A stretch of 64,000 nt of DNA, taken from contig JAZGUH010000117.1 in NCBI GenBank assembly GCA_037893225.1, forward strand, positions 496,001-560,000, read 5' to 3'. The notes under the pieces were generated by a model. That model had not been told where the DNA came from. It did not search any database and was given only the letters and a program-made list of their open reading frames with translations. This document shows positions 56,401-64,000 of this stretch, one piece after another (the first letter of the stretch is position 1; every line of letters starts with the position of its first letter). Origin of the DNA: Hippasteria phrygiana (lineage: Eukaryota > Echinodermata > Asteroidea > Valvatida > Goniasteridae). The translations under genes and the position numbers were made by a program.

Positions 56401-59400
56401 AAATTAGGAAAGAGAGCCAGATTTTCAAAAAAAAATCACAAATGTGTGACAATTAAAACCTTTTCAAAAGATTCTGCTACGATAGAAATGCCACAGCCTC
56501 CTTACTTGGACCGAGTCAAATCAAATATTAGAATATTTGACTTCCATTCGATCAAATATTCGGTTGTCCGGATGGCCGACTGAGGCAGACTAATTACTGC
56601 ACGAAACAGCTCATTATTATCTTTATAACAGTTTCTCACTTTTGTGACTATCGCCACCAAGGAATGATTAAGTAAAGGTTTAGCACACGTGCAAAAATGC
56701 ATAAATCCTTTTTTGCCCTGGTGAGAAAATGTTTATTTTCCTGAGAAAAAGTTGGAACAGCTACCTTCATCATTACGTATTTGTAATAGATAGATAGCTG
56801 TCATACAATTATTTGGACAGGAACCAGTCACGACGTCACGGATGCGGTTTCACTATAATTTTTTTTCCCTTCTTATGTTCCTTTGCATTTCACTTTCAAT
56901 ATTTAAACTCGAAAATAAATATTTGATTATTTAACAATCGATCGAATATTTGAATATTCAGCACAGGCCTACTCCTTACCAATACCAAAATTCTGAAAAC
57001 ATTTATGGAATGTTTGGAAATGAGTCAAGAAATGATTTGACTATGACTATAACAAAGAGGGTCCAGAGCTTTTGTTCCAAAAAAAAGAAAAATGGGAGGA
57101 ACATTTAGTATTCAAATTGGCATGCCATTGGCCAGTCAAAGATCTATTGTTCTTTCTCACTGTGAGTTCATTAATTGTGATTGGATAGACTGTGGCACCT
57201 TCAACAATAATAACCCACCTGTAGGTTTTTGGCAGAAATATCCTTCTTTCGGTCCACGTTCTCCTCCACAGGGGGTGTTGATCCACATTCCCGGATATGT
57301 TGGGTCGTCTTTTATGAGAACACAGTTGTAATCTTTCTTCTGTTGCAATCAAAGACACAGCCGGGTTAAAATTCGTGCAAAAACAGTATTTTTTTTTTAC
57401 AACAAAGTACAGAACTATTTGAAATTATATGATCTAAAAATAGAAATAAAAAAGGGGGAATCCTCAATTTTTTTTGAAAACGACATGACACTAAAAAAAC
57501 ATTTTTTCCCCCCAGTATTTTGCCTAATAAATTGTGCAAGAGTGTTAACATTGGTAGTGTAAAAGCAGAGTATATCTAAGAATGCCCACACTGTTATCCG
57601 GAAAGTCCTCGTCCCAATGTTTGAAATGGTAAGGAGTTCCATCCACCCATCCGTAGAAACCTGTCAACATCTTGTTCAGTCCAATCCATGCACTGCTGCG
57701 TTTTTCTGCAAACATCATCGCTTCAAGCAAAGCTGTCAATTTGGGAAGAATGGTATACTGAATTTAGTGGAGTCCAGCAAAGCCGAACAATTGAAAACCT
57801 TATTTTGACACACACTATGACTCAACAACACTTATCACTGCCAAATAATAACTCCCAATTCCTTTCTATTTAACCAGTTCGCGTCGGATGACGTGTATAC
57901 ACGCACTCAGCAAGGCAAGGGTCCAGCGGAAATATCTGTCAGCGACCGGCTCGCAGTGAGCGAGGCCAGGGTGTGCTACCCGAAGATAAAGGCCTAAACC
58001 CGTCTGGCACCCAGGCTCGTGAAAAATAATCCCGGCGTGAACTGGTTAAGAGTTACAGCTCATAAACACCAAATGAGAAACTGGCTAGGTTTTTAAATTA
58101 ATTTTCAGAGTGAACAACAGACACTCATATGGTGGGATTTGAACCTGCAGCCTCTGCAACATGAAAGGTGTCATATTCCAATGGGTTCGAACCCTGCTAG
58201 GGGATCGCAGTGTCAGTGTTCGTGGGCAAGACATTTTTTACTATACTTGCCGCTCTCCCCAAAAAAGTATAAATGGGTACCCAAGCAGTTAGAGAACAAT
58301 TGCACTGATCTCAAACTGCTAAATCATGAAAACTGATCTCATGGCCTGATCAACATGGGTAAATGTTGTGAAGTGCTTTGAGACATTTGCATATAAAATG
58401 CTATAAAAGATAATCCTGATAAAAGATAATTCACTTAAAATTATTCTAGTTTACATTTGTTGTTGTGATTCTTAATTTAAAATGTTAATGCTCTTTAAAT
58501 CGTGTACGAACAAAACACATTTCCTCTAAGAGCCATCTTATGAAAAATAAAAGATTTTCGAAGTTAACAAAGAAACTGGCAGGAGCGGGATTCGAACCTG
58601 CGACCTCCGAAACACCGTGGATTGTTTGACAATTAATAGAATCAGTTGGTTTTCTCTGCCAATGAGTTGAGTGTAAATACTCACACTGGACATTTTGGCC
58701 ATACACCGTCGCCAAGTTTCCGCCTTTTGCGTTGCAGTCTTTCTCTGCGTCTGGCCAGCTTTTAGAATCGGGCTCAAGCATCCCAAAGGCTCCGTAGCAC
58801 CAGTTATTCATCCGGAACCAGCCTTTTTCACAACCTCCCTCTTTGGAACAATAAGGTCAGAGACAAACTTTATCTCATCTTTTTATAATAATCATAACAC
58901 CCCTGATACTGCCGTGTGTCCAAAAACACTAAAAGCAGCAGATTTAAAGGGTGGCTGCAATGAAATTGTACCAAGAATTTAATTTTGTGTTATATAACTC
59001 TTTTACAATATAAGAAATGTGATTAAAATGTGTTTTCCGTGTTTCTGCCCATTTTTTGTGTTTAATTTATTCCCGGAATAAAGTTGGCCCCTTTCTCTAT
59101 TGTTTCCGTGCCCCTAACTGCATGACGTCATCTCGGGAACACGGAAACTCGGCGAGAGTAGTTTGATCAGTGTGCGTGCGTTTGTATAGCTATTCAGACC
59201 GTGGACCTTTAACAAAGAGGACAATAGGGTCCGCGATTGTGTCAAGGTCCACGATTGAAAATCTTGTACAAAACCAATGGGAGGCCTAACAAAAGAGGGA
59301 CAATAGGAGGTCCGCGATTGCCGGTGTTTACACACTTTGTGTGTGTAAGTGTGGATGAATGCCGTTGTGGAGGGAACCAGCCACGCACGATTAAATAGCT

Positions 59401-62400
59401 TTGGATGAAGGGACCAGGTAAACATTTCTCGTCGCGTTAAAATCTTCAAACAGAATCTTTTGGATCTGAATGACAATCAAGTGTCAATTTTAGACTTGTT
59501 GATTCAGACACTTCTTTTTTGGAGGGGGGGGGGGTAGAGGTGGTTTGTTGGTGGGGACATAATAAACCATACTGTCATAGGACTTACCTGGAGTTGGAAC
59601 TGTGAAAAATTGAGGAAAGAGAAAAGAGAAAATTTAGAAAATTTGACTTGGATACCCATGTGTCTCAAAAACATGTAAACTATATGGGAGACATCTACGT
59701 TTTAAAATAAAAGGAATTCATTCTTTGTCATACAATAATCATCAAACCATAATATGATCCTTACAATGTTTTATGACAATTTTGTCCACAAAAGAAACCA
59801 TTTTATTTTTACATTTAAACAAGTACAATTGGGTCTGACTGCAGGTTTACATTTGCTTTAACAGAAAATAAACTTTAAATACAGAGTCTTCAAAATTCTT
59901 CCTGCTAAATTTTCCTGGGGAAAAAAGCCAGATTGGAGTATTATGCAAATTTGTACTTGATAAGAAGGTCACAATAAAAAGAGAGAAAAATAAATATTGA
60001 TTGAAATAATGAATCTTTGCATGTATTCCTGCCAGTAAAATTGAAACCATGTTGATGTGTATCTTAGTTTCCTTTAGACCACCCTGAATTTTGTGCAAAC
60101 GTTGATAGGTCAATTGCGTATTGAGCATATAGTCCCCATGTATTGTGTGTGTGTACCAAGTTGCCTTACAGATGTTAACTCACAAAATGGTGAAACGGCA
60201 CTAAGCGTCGTGCAATCTTCATCAAAATCTGCAATAAGAAACCTTTTCAGAATATTTCCACCTTCAACGCAGGATGGGAGCTATACCTTTGGGTTTCTGA
60301 CAGGCATAGCCATTGGAAAAAAAGCAGGCTTGAGTTTCCCATTTGCCATAGGCACTGGGCAGCATTGCCGCACAGTCACTGTAGAATTCCTGGCTCGGCT
60401 CGTCATTCTGCCAGTTTTCGTAGTCCATTTTGCGGCCGTCGTTCCACAGAAACTCAAACTGACCGACAGCTATACAAAAATATTCAAAACGGAGAGTGAA
60501 AACATGTCGTAGGATGTAGTGTACCCAGAGACAATTAAAAACCTTCGGATTTCGTTTTTGACTGTAGCACTTGCACTGTATTAAGTTTCAAATCTGGAAT
60601 TAGGAGCTGGGCATTTTATTTTTTTGTATATGGTACCTGTAAGTGGCGGGTCTCCGCTGTTGGATATCGAAATAAATAAATAAAATAAAAATAAATAAAT
60701 AATTCAGAGTGTAACTTTTTTTGTTCAAAAATGCAGTTTTCTTCCTTATTGGGGGGGGGGGGGGGGGGGGGAATCAATTAAATTTAAATTTTCAATCAGG
60801 GCAAGGACATATACCAGCTTTAAATACTGTGCCTACCTGTCTCATTGCGGGTGAGGTCCAACCACAACCCATACCAAGAAAACATATTTCCTACGCTTTT
60901 CTCGACGAAGGCATTCTCTGCTTTACTGTGGATTGACAGGAGCTGGGATCCCTCGTAGTCCTTCAAACAGCTATACGTGGCCTCATGCCATGACACATAG
61001 TTATCACCCGTGTCGAACATGTAGCAATTATCATCAAACGGGGTCCAGTCCTTGGGACAACTGCCGGGGAACGAGGGAGGGTAGGTGGGCGGCACATCTG
61101 TGGTGGATGGAACAAACCAGATTTAATTTGCACTTGGCCAAATCTGCTCACCATGAGAAAAAGAATTTCCACTGACTGTAGCAGGAAATGTTGCATTCTG
61201 TATTCCACTGGAAAGGAGAGGAATTTGAGCTTGTGCACAAATGAACATTAACTAAGGATTCTGCCCTTTAGCAATTTTTTGGCTTACCACCGTGAGCACA
61301 GAATAGTTGTTATAAATGTAGAATTTGTGGCTAGCAAAGCCACGAAATTTGGCCCAATCAAGGGAATATTTATTCCCATTCATAAAATACCTTTTTGTAT
61401 AATTCAGCAAAAATCTCAGAAAATCACAAATTTCAAATGATTTTTACCTTGATTTGTAAAACACCTTTAGCTATTTAATGGCTCATGCCACGCATGAGTA
61501 GTGCTAAACATTTCCTTAAATGGAAATTGACGCACGCGCAACGCGCTCGCCAGGTGGTGCAGAACGCAGCAGTGCCAGTGTAGTGTGAAATTATGGACTC
61601 CAAATACGGACGCATCGGTAGTATTGCACTTGCGTTATTAGGAGAGTGACTGGTCGCTCGAGTGTTCAATCAATAAATTGGACCAGATTTGGTAGGACTC
61701 TAAATTTTGTGTGACACAAGAAAAAGTGTTTAAAACCGGTTGGTGTTTTATCGGCCGTTCTAATAAAAACACCCACTTGATGGGCTCTCGACCAATAGGA
61801 ACGGGTAAACTGTCTTAGGTACGTATTTATGAACGAAAATTAACAAGAAATACATACAATGCAGTTTCATTATTAAATACTTGATTAAATGAGAACATGA
61901 TTCTTGACTTCGATTTAGACTCAATCTTCACAAACTGATTACTTGAACTCAAGTACATTTTGAAAAAAAAAATATAAAAAAAAAAAAATTTCAAGCACAA
62001 GTACAAGTATATTACAAGACCAGAAGATAGAATGTTTGCGTCAGGGGATGATGTAAATTAGAACAGAGATGTTTTCTCTTTTGCCCTGTCCCGACGTAAT
62101 ATATGAAGCACTGTATACTCAGTGCTTTCCAAGAGCCTGTGTGAAAAAATTAACAGGCTTACTCGGGCGGGATTCGAACCCACGACTTCCTGCTTACTAA
62201 GACGTCTGCACTAGTAAGCAGGAAGTCGTGGGTTCGAATCCCACCCGAGTAAGCCTGTGAATTTTTTCACACAGGCTCTTGGAAAGCACCGAGTATACAG
62301 TGCTTCATATATTACGTCGGGACAGGGCAAAAGAGAAAACATCTCTGTTCTAATTTATATTACAAGACTGAAGATAACTCACAATCTACATCAGTCGTGA

Positions 62401-63755
62401 AGCAGATGAAAGGATACTTGTCTTGACAAAACGTGTTCAACCACACAGCTTCGTCTGTCACAATCACGCAGTTGCCTGAATCGCCGGGCTGGTAGGGGCC
62501 CCAGTTGGTGTACAAATCTGGCCACCCGTTTACCCAGGCAAATGTGCCAGTGCTCTGTGATTCAGAGAAGACAGAGAGGCAAAGAGTCAGACTCAGAGAC
62601 AGACCAAGGTGACAAATGGCTAGAGAAATAAAACAATGAAGAGTATTGGCCATGTCTGTGGATAACATCTGGAACAGGAGGGGGACACGTGAGGCTCCCC
62701 CCCCCCCCCCCCCCAAAAGAAAAAATCAATTAATAAACAACAAATTGGCCCTTTTGTGGCTTTTTAAAAAAATTCAGAAATTTGATTTGTTTTTGTTCAA
62801 AAGTTTTCAAAAACTGGACAACTTCCAAACAATAATTCAAGCCGGACTGAGAGACAGCACCTTAAGCATGAAATCTACTATTCAAAATGTCAGTTTCCCA
62901 TACCATTCCTTTGAAAAAAATACACTGCCCATAAAAAAAATAAAAAATTCTAGGGGAGACGGGTAGATGTATAAATGAATATAAAACCACAAAATCTTTT
63001 TTTTTTTAATCTGGCACCCTTTGCCAGCTACTAATATTACAATGTTCAGTATTGATGAGATATAAAGTGCACATAAACAGCTGCCACCCCCAGTGTGGCT
63101 ATTCATCGGGATTGTTCCAAGATCTTGGGAATTTGGGCAAGGCCTTGCTTTATAGACACAATCTTGGGATTTTTGGCAGAAAAAAATATGGATTGCTCAA
63201 AATGCTCATTATGGCACTTTGTTAACACATTTTACGAGTATTGTACATGCGTGTACAGTACACTTCCATTGCCTTTGTACGCGATTTTTTTACTATCTTG
63301 GAAAATCTTGAGAATTTGCCCACCATCATCTGGGCCCAATGGGATTTTCAAATTTGATTGGCCACTCAAAAATGAATGGCCATGCTGACATCTTTCACAA
63401 GAGCACAGCCTTGATGTTGCTTTCTGGCTGTACTATCCCTGCAAACAAGTCAATTACAAATCTGGGGAAACATGTCATAGAAATGACAAAACAATACAAG
63501 TGATTACATTGTCTGCTGTGAATCCCATCCAGGCAGACTGTATGTCGTTTGCATACAGCATGTTGGCGATAATGAAAGCTTCGGCAAAACCATCGATAAC
63601 TGACGCCAGGGCTGCCCCTTCATCTTTACAGGCTTGCCTGGCGTCATCGAACGTCATGCGTGTCGTGTTCATCTTGAAACAGTCGCGGAAGTAAGGCTCA
63701 TAGCCCTCCAATTTGCAATTCCCGGTAGGGGGTTCTGTGGTTGGCAAATTCGGGT
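50469..63755 (-). CDS. Gene A: multi-CTLD mannose-receptor-like type I membrane protein (5' end outside window)
   Basis: Fourteen exons join in frame to about 676 codons: 63755-63508, 62554-62383, 61097-60837, 60469-60287, 59599-59588, 58840-58685, 57732-57590, 57339-57219, 55500-55253, 54862-54694, 54450-54427, 52600-52568, 51748-51713 and 50692-50469. They encode four CTLDs, short proline-rich linkers, a stalk, one transmembrane helix and a cytoplasmic tail. This is the layout of macrophage mannose receptor and related endocytic lectins, though no fibronectin II or ricin-type domain is visible here. Most modules are flanked by phase-1 introns. The protein probably binds ligands outside the cell and internalises them. 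The 5' end, signal peptide and possibly more CTLDs lie beyond position 64000. Confidence 0.85.
51362..51596. mobile_element. hAT-type MITE, 235 bp (copy 2, with 8-bp target duplication)
   Basis: Starts CAGTAGCGTACCCA and ends TGGCTACGCCACTG. CACACAGT flanks both sides (51354-51361 and 51597-51604). The 8-bp duplication and CA...TG ends fit the hAT superfamily. It sits in the intron between gene A stalk exon A13 and the membrane exon. Confidence 0.8.
51713..51748 (-). CDS. Gene A exon A13: 36-nt stalk microexon
   Basis: The acceptor CTTTCAG precedes 51748 and the donor GTAAGT follows 51713; 1-1 phase. It encodes APSVTAEGRIG. Like its two neighbours it can be skipped without changing frame, so stalk length could vary by alternative splicing. 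Confidence 0.6.
52568..52600 (-). CDS. Gene A exon A12: 33-nt stalk microexon
   Basis: The acceptor TTTAG precedes 52600 and the donor GTAAAC follows 52568. It is 1-1 phase and encodes a short polar stretch ATELPQNQT. A second acceptor (CAACAG) nine bases inside would give a shorter in-frame version, so the exact start is uncertain. Confidence 0.55.
52612..53520. repeat. About 37-bp direct duplication flanking 830 bp of intron
   Basis: AAATGCAGAAACATGTTCACTGCGATTCAATGA is present at 52612-52646 and again at 53475-53508, the second copy directly after an (AAT)n tract (53443-53476). The copy near exon A12 is unique intron sequence, so the second one was probably carried there by a mobilisation or repair event. 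Confidence 0.5.
53500..53640 (+). mobile_element. Short LINE reverse-transcriptase fragment
   Basis: The plus-strand translation DKSPVPNNITPWLLKSCSVI and ILRGLFCMSF resembles the RT segment of CR1-like LINEs (D-x-I-x-P-x-L-L-K-x-C). It is only about 45 codons long. Confidence 0.5.
54427..54450 (-). CDS. Gene A exon A11: 24-nt stalk microexon
   Basis: It lies between GTTTGCAG and a perfect GTAAGT. It is 1-1 phase and encodes N-E-P-P-Q-G-T-T after joining. It follows the last CTLD and begins a low-complexity stalk before the membrane helix. Confidence 0.65.
54694..54862 (-). CDS. Gene A exon A10: C-terminal half of CTLD (A-IV)
   Basis: The acceptor TTTGCAG precedes 54862 and the donor GTAAGT follows 54694; phase 0 in and phase 1 out. 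It encodes GGFTWVNGDTYTYRNW, KNEPSKGANDDCVRI, RWDAVPC and NFICQ. This domain is close to the calcium-binding consensus: EPS where EPN is usual and W-D-A where WND is usual. Sugar binding is possible but not assured. Confidence 0.85.
55253..55500 (-). CDS. Gene A exon A9: linker and N-terminal half of CTLD (A-IV)
   Basis: The acceptor CCACAG precedes 55500 and the donor GTAAGC follows 55253; phase 1 in and phase 0 out. It opens with a DPNLPQYPSG linker, then VCSKEGYFRYNSVCY, NDAEEQCKTDGA, FTEAFMETLL and the DAWIGL core. Length and phases equal exon A1 exactly (248 nt), supporting a shared duplicated origin. Confidence 0.85.
55778..56198. mobile_element. Foldback element with 12-bp tandem-repeat arms and central hairpin
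   Basis: Outer ends AGAGTTGTAATCAAGTCA and TGACTTGATTACAACTCT are inverted. The left arm holds nine 12-bp units (CACAAGTCAGAT) and the right holds five inverted units (GTGAAGTGACTT). In the centre, 56006-56096 is a 91-bp hairpin nearly identical to 18334-18440. It is located in gene A's intron between A8 and A9. Confidence 0.75.
56199..57218. other. Intron between gene A exons A9 and A8, nothing recognised
   Basis: A/T-rich with repeated ATTCGAATATT/AATATTCGATC words near 56520-56570 and 56930-56960 that form a weak inverted pair. Confidence 0.4.
57219..57339 (-). CDS. Gene A exon A8: C-terminal part of CTLD (A-III)
   Basis: The acceptor CAACAG precedes 57339 and the donor GTGGGT follows 57219; phase 0 in and phase 1 out. 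It encodes YNCVLIKDD, MWINTPC and GYFCQKPT, closing the domain with the expected cysteine pair. Confidence 0.8.
57590..57732 (-). CDS. Gene A exon A7: middle part of CTLD (A-III)
   Basis: The acceptor TTGACAG precedes 57732; phase 1 in and phase 0 out. It encodes LLEAMMFAEKRSSAWIGL, YGWVDGTPYHFKHW and DFPDNS. The donor is taken as GTGGGC after 57590 because that keeps phase 0 with the next exon. A competing GTGTGG two bases earlier would break the frame. Confidence 0.8.
57870..58049. mobile_element. piggyBac-like MITE, 180 bp, second family
   Basis: TTAA at both ends with termini CCAGTTCGCGTCGG and CCGGCGTGAACTGG. The interior is GC-rich with CGACCGGCTCGCAGTGAGCG. The ends differ from the CCCCTTG family at 4480. 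Confidence 0.65.
58535..58640 (-). mobile_element. tRNA-derived SINE family S1 (partial, minus orientation)
   Basis: The minus strand reads GGAGGTCGCAGGTTCGAATCC then CGCTCCTGCCAG and TTTCTTTGTTAACTTCGAAAAT, matching the 42570 copy. The A-box half is lost. It lies about 45 bp from the exon A6 donor. Confidence 0.6.
58685..58840 (-). CDS. Gene A exon A6: N-terminal part of CTLD (A-III)
   Basis: The acceptor CCAAAG precedes 58840 and the donor GTGAGT follows 58685; 1-1 phase. It encodes GGCEKGWFRMNNWCYGAF, a helix with a cysteine (DAEKDCNAKGG) and NLATVYGQNVQ. The split just before the second helix is the same as in gene B exon 2 and block C exon C7. A SINE with a tRNA-like head lies directly downstream in the intron at 58575-58613. 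Confidence 0.85.
59200..59345 (+). repeat. Dispersed repeat family R1 (copy 5)
   Basis: CCTTTAACAA-GAGGACAATAGGGTCC, GTACAAAACCAATG, ACAATAGGAGGTCCGCGATTG and GTGTTTACACACTT match copies 1 and 4. Confidence 0.6.
59588..59599 (-). CDS. Gene A exon A5: 12-nt linker microexon
   Basis: TTCCAACTCCAG lies between the acceptor TTTCACAG and a perfect donor GTAAGT. It is 1-1 phase and adds V-P-T-P between CTLD A-II and A-III. It is called because both splice signals are good, because it keeps the frame between exons A4 and A6, and because proline-rich linkers sit at the same place elsewhere in the gene. Confidence 0.6.
60287..60469 (-). CDS. Gene A exon A4: C-terminal half of CTLD (A-II)
   Basis: The acceptor TATAG precedes 60469 and the donor GTATAG follows 60287; phase 1 in and out. 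It encodes FEFLWNDG, YENWQNDEPS, DCAAM, KWETQAC and YACQK. The sugar-binding loop has EPS in place of EPN. The cysteine pattern of the long loop is complete. Confidence 0.85.
60837..61097 (-). CDS. Gene A exon A3: linker and N-terminal half of CTLD (A-II)
   Basis: Phase 1 in and phase 1 out, donor GTAGGC. The proline-rich linker VPPTYPPSFPG leads into SCPKDWTPFDDNCYMF, a first helix with a cysteine (ATYSCLKDYEG), the LLSIHSKAENAFV stretch typical of CTLDs and the WLDL core. A possible N-glycosylation site (NET) ends the exon. Confidence 0.85.
61540..61870. repeat. Solo arm of IR1 family
   Basis: It matches the 30800-31080 arm: ACGGAC-CATCGGTAGTATTGC, GACCAGATTT-GTAGGA, GATGGGCTCTCGACCAAT and GGTA-CTGTCT-AGGTA. 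More diverged than the 30.6-kb pair. The opposite arm is missing. Confidence 0.6.
62054..62357. mobile_element. 304-bp palindrome of two head-to-head S2 SINEs
   Basis: 146-bp arms (62054-62199 and 62212-62357) pair with few mismatches around a 12-nt loop. Each arm carries a tRNA-like B-box region (GGGTTCGAATCCCACC) next to the centre. The body is the same SINE as at 31640-31890. It ends 26 bp from gene A exon A2. Confidence 0.8.
62383..62554 (-). CDS. Gene A exon A2: C-terminal half of CTLD (A-I)
   Basis: The acceptor CACAG precedes 62554 and the donor GTGAGT follows 62383; phase 0 in, phase 1 out. It carries FAWVNG, YTNWGPYQPGD, NCVIV and the closing FCQDKYPFIC. The sugar-binding triplet position reads QPG, not EPN or QPD, so calcium-dependent sugar binding is doubtful. 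The donor lies only 26 bp from the edge of a 304-bp SINE palindrome. Confidence 0.85.
62555..63507. other. Intron between gene A exons A2 and A1, nothing recognised
   Basis: It holds a poly(C) run at 62699-62714 and unique A/T-rich sequence. No further CTLD exon on either strand. Confidence 0.5.
63508..63755 (-). CDS. Gene A exon A1: linker and N-terminal half of CTLD (A-I)
   Basis: The acceptor TTGCAG precedes 63755 and the donor GTAATC follows 63508; phase 1 in, phase 0 out. The exon opens with a DPNLPTTEPP linker, then CKLEGYEPYFRDCFKM, a cysteine-containing alpha-helix region (DDARQACKDEG) and the WMGF core (a variant of WIGL). The linker resembles the one opening exon A9 (DPNLP), which points to domain duplication inside the gene. 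Confidence 0.85.
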
Positions 63756-64000
63756 CTGCAAGCAAATTTAACACAAATTCAGCATGACTGAAAAAAAAAA
63801 TTGCTTCAGACAGATTGCTTCACTTTTATTTCCAGCTCACATAAATCTCACTGTCATGTAAACATCTACAGAATCACTGAGTTAATAGAAGTTTTGAAAA
63901 GTAAATTTTATTTCAAGTATTAGGAGGGCCTGGCATTTCAATCCGAGCAGAATCTTTCTCAAATGCTTGATGACACACAAAAAAACAACTGATGTCCAGA
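63756..64000. other. Start of upstream gene A intron
   Basis: Acceptor polypyrimidine context then unique sequence. The preceding exon lies outside the window. Confidence 0.5.

Noticed and set aside
62160..62260. Pair of divergent tRNA genes
   Set aside because: Only the B-box side is tRNA-like, no cloverleaf forms, and the flanks match the S2 SINE body.

Overview
The window is eukaryotic genomic DNA. Coding sequence is split into small exons with GT/AG borders, introns run to about 18 kb, and most of the rest is nested transposons, SINEs, MITEs and minisatellites. Multi-domain C-type lectin receptors, abundant tRNA-derived SINEs, and gypsy, mariner, piggyBac-like and Polinton-like remnants suggest a marine invertebrate. 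An echinoderm or another invertebrate deuterostome is my best guess, but the species cannot be named from sequence alone.

All convincing host genes lie on the minus strand and encode C-type lectin-like domains (CTLDs) in the style of macrophage mannose receptors. Gene A enters from beyond the right edge and ends at 50469. It has at least four CTLDs (63755-54694), a stalk built from three tiny exons, then one transmembrane helix and a short tail with an FDNVMY endocytosis-like motif. Gene B starts with a signal-peptide exon at 44195 and encodes two CTLDs. Its exon at 22669-22475 reaches a TAG followed by AATAAA, which would give a 321-residue secreted lectin. Downstream, exons from 19653 to 820 (block C) encode at least five more CTLDs and continue off the left edge. 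Block C is either the rest of gene B, joined through a weak donor at 22483, or a separate gene whose start I cannot find. I checked each exon length against its reading frame, and the phases join without a break within A, within B and within C.

Layout from left to right: 0-20 kb holds block C exons among MITEs, foldback palindromes, a GT-rich satellite and a captured recombinase-type exon. 20-25.6 kb holds a mariner fossil, a (GGGCT)n array, CTLD2 of gene B and a G-rich 21-bp minisatellite. 25.6-43.2 kb is one intron of gene B packed with nested elements: a LINE split by a Polinton-like insertion, and a gypsy retrotransposon split by an inverted-repeat element and a foldback element. 43.2-44.2 kb holds the gene B start. 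45.5-50.4 kb is intergenic with a TIR element, a CpG-rich 18-bp minisatellite and hAT-type MITEs. 50.4-64 kb is gene A.

The lectins probably act as secreted or membrane pattern-recognition or endocytic receptors. Few of their CTLDs keep a full sugar-binding motif set, so ligands cannot be assumed. The most informative find is a 1.92-kb element at 26631-28552 with a 6-bp target duplication, whose conceptual removal exactly restores a LINE reading frame.
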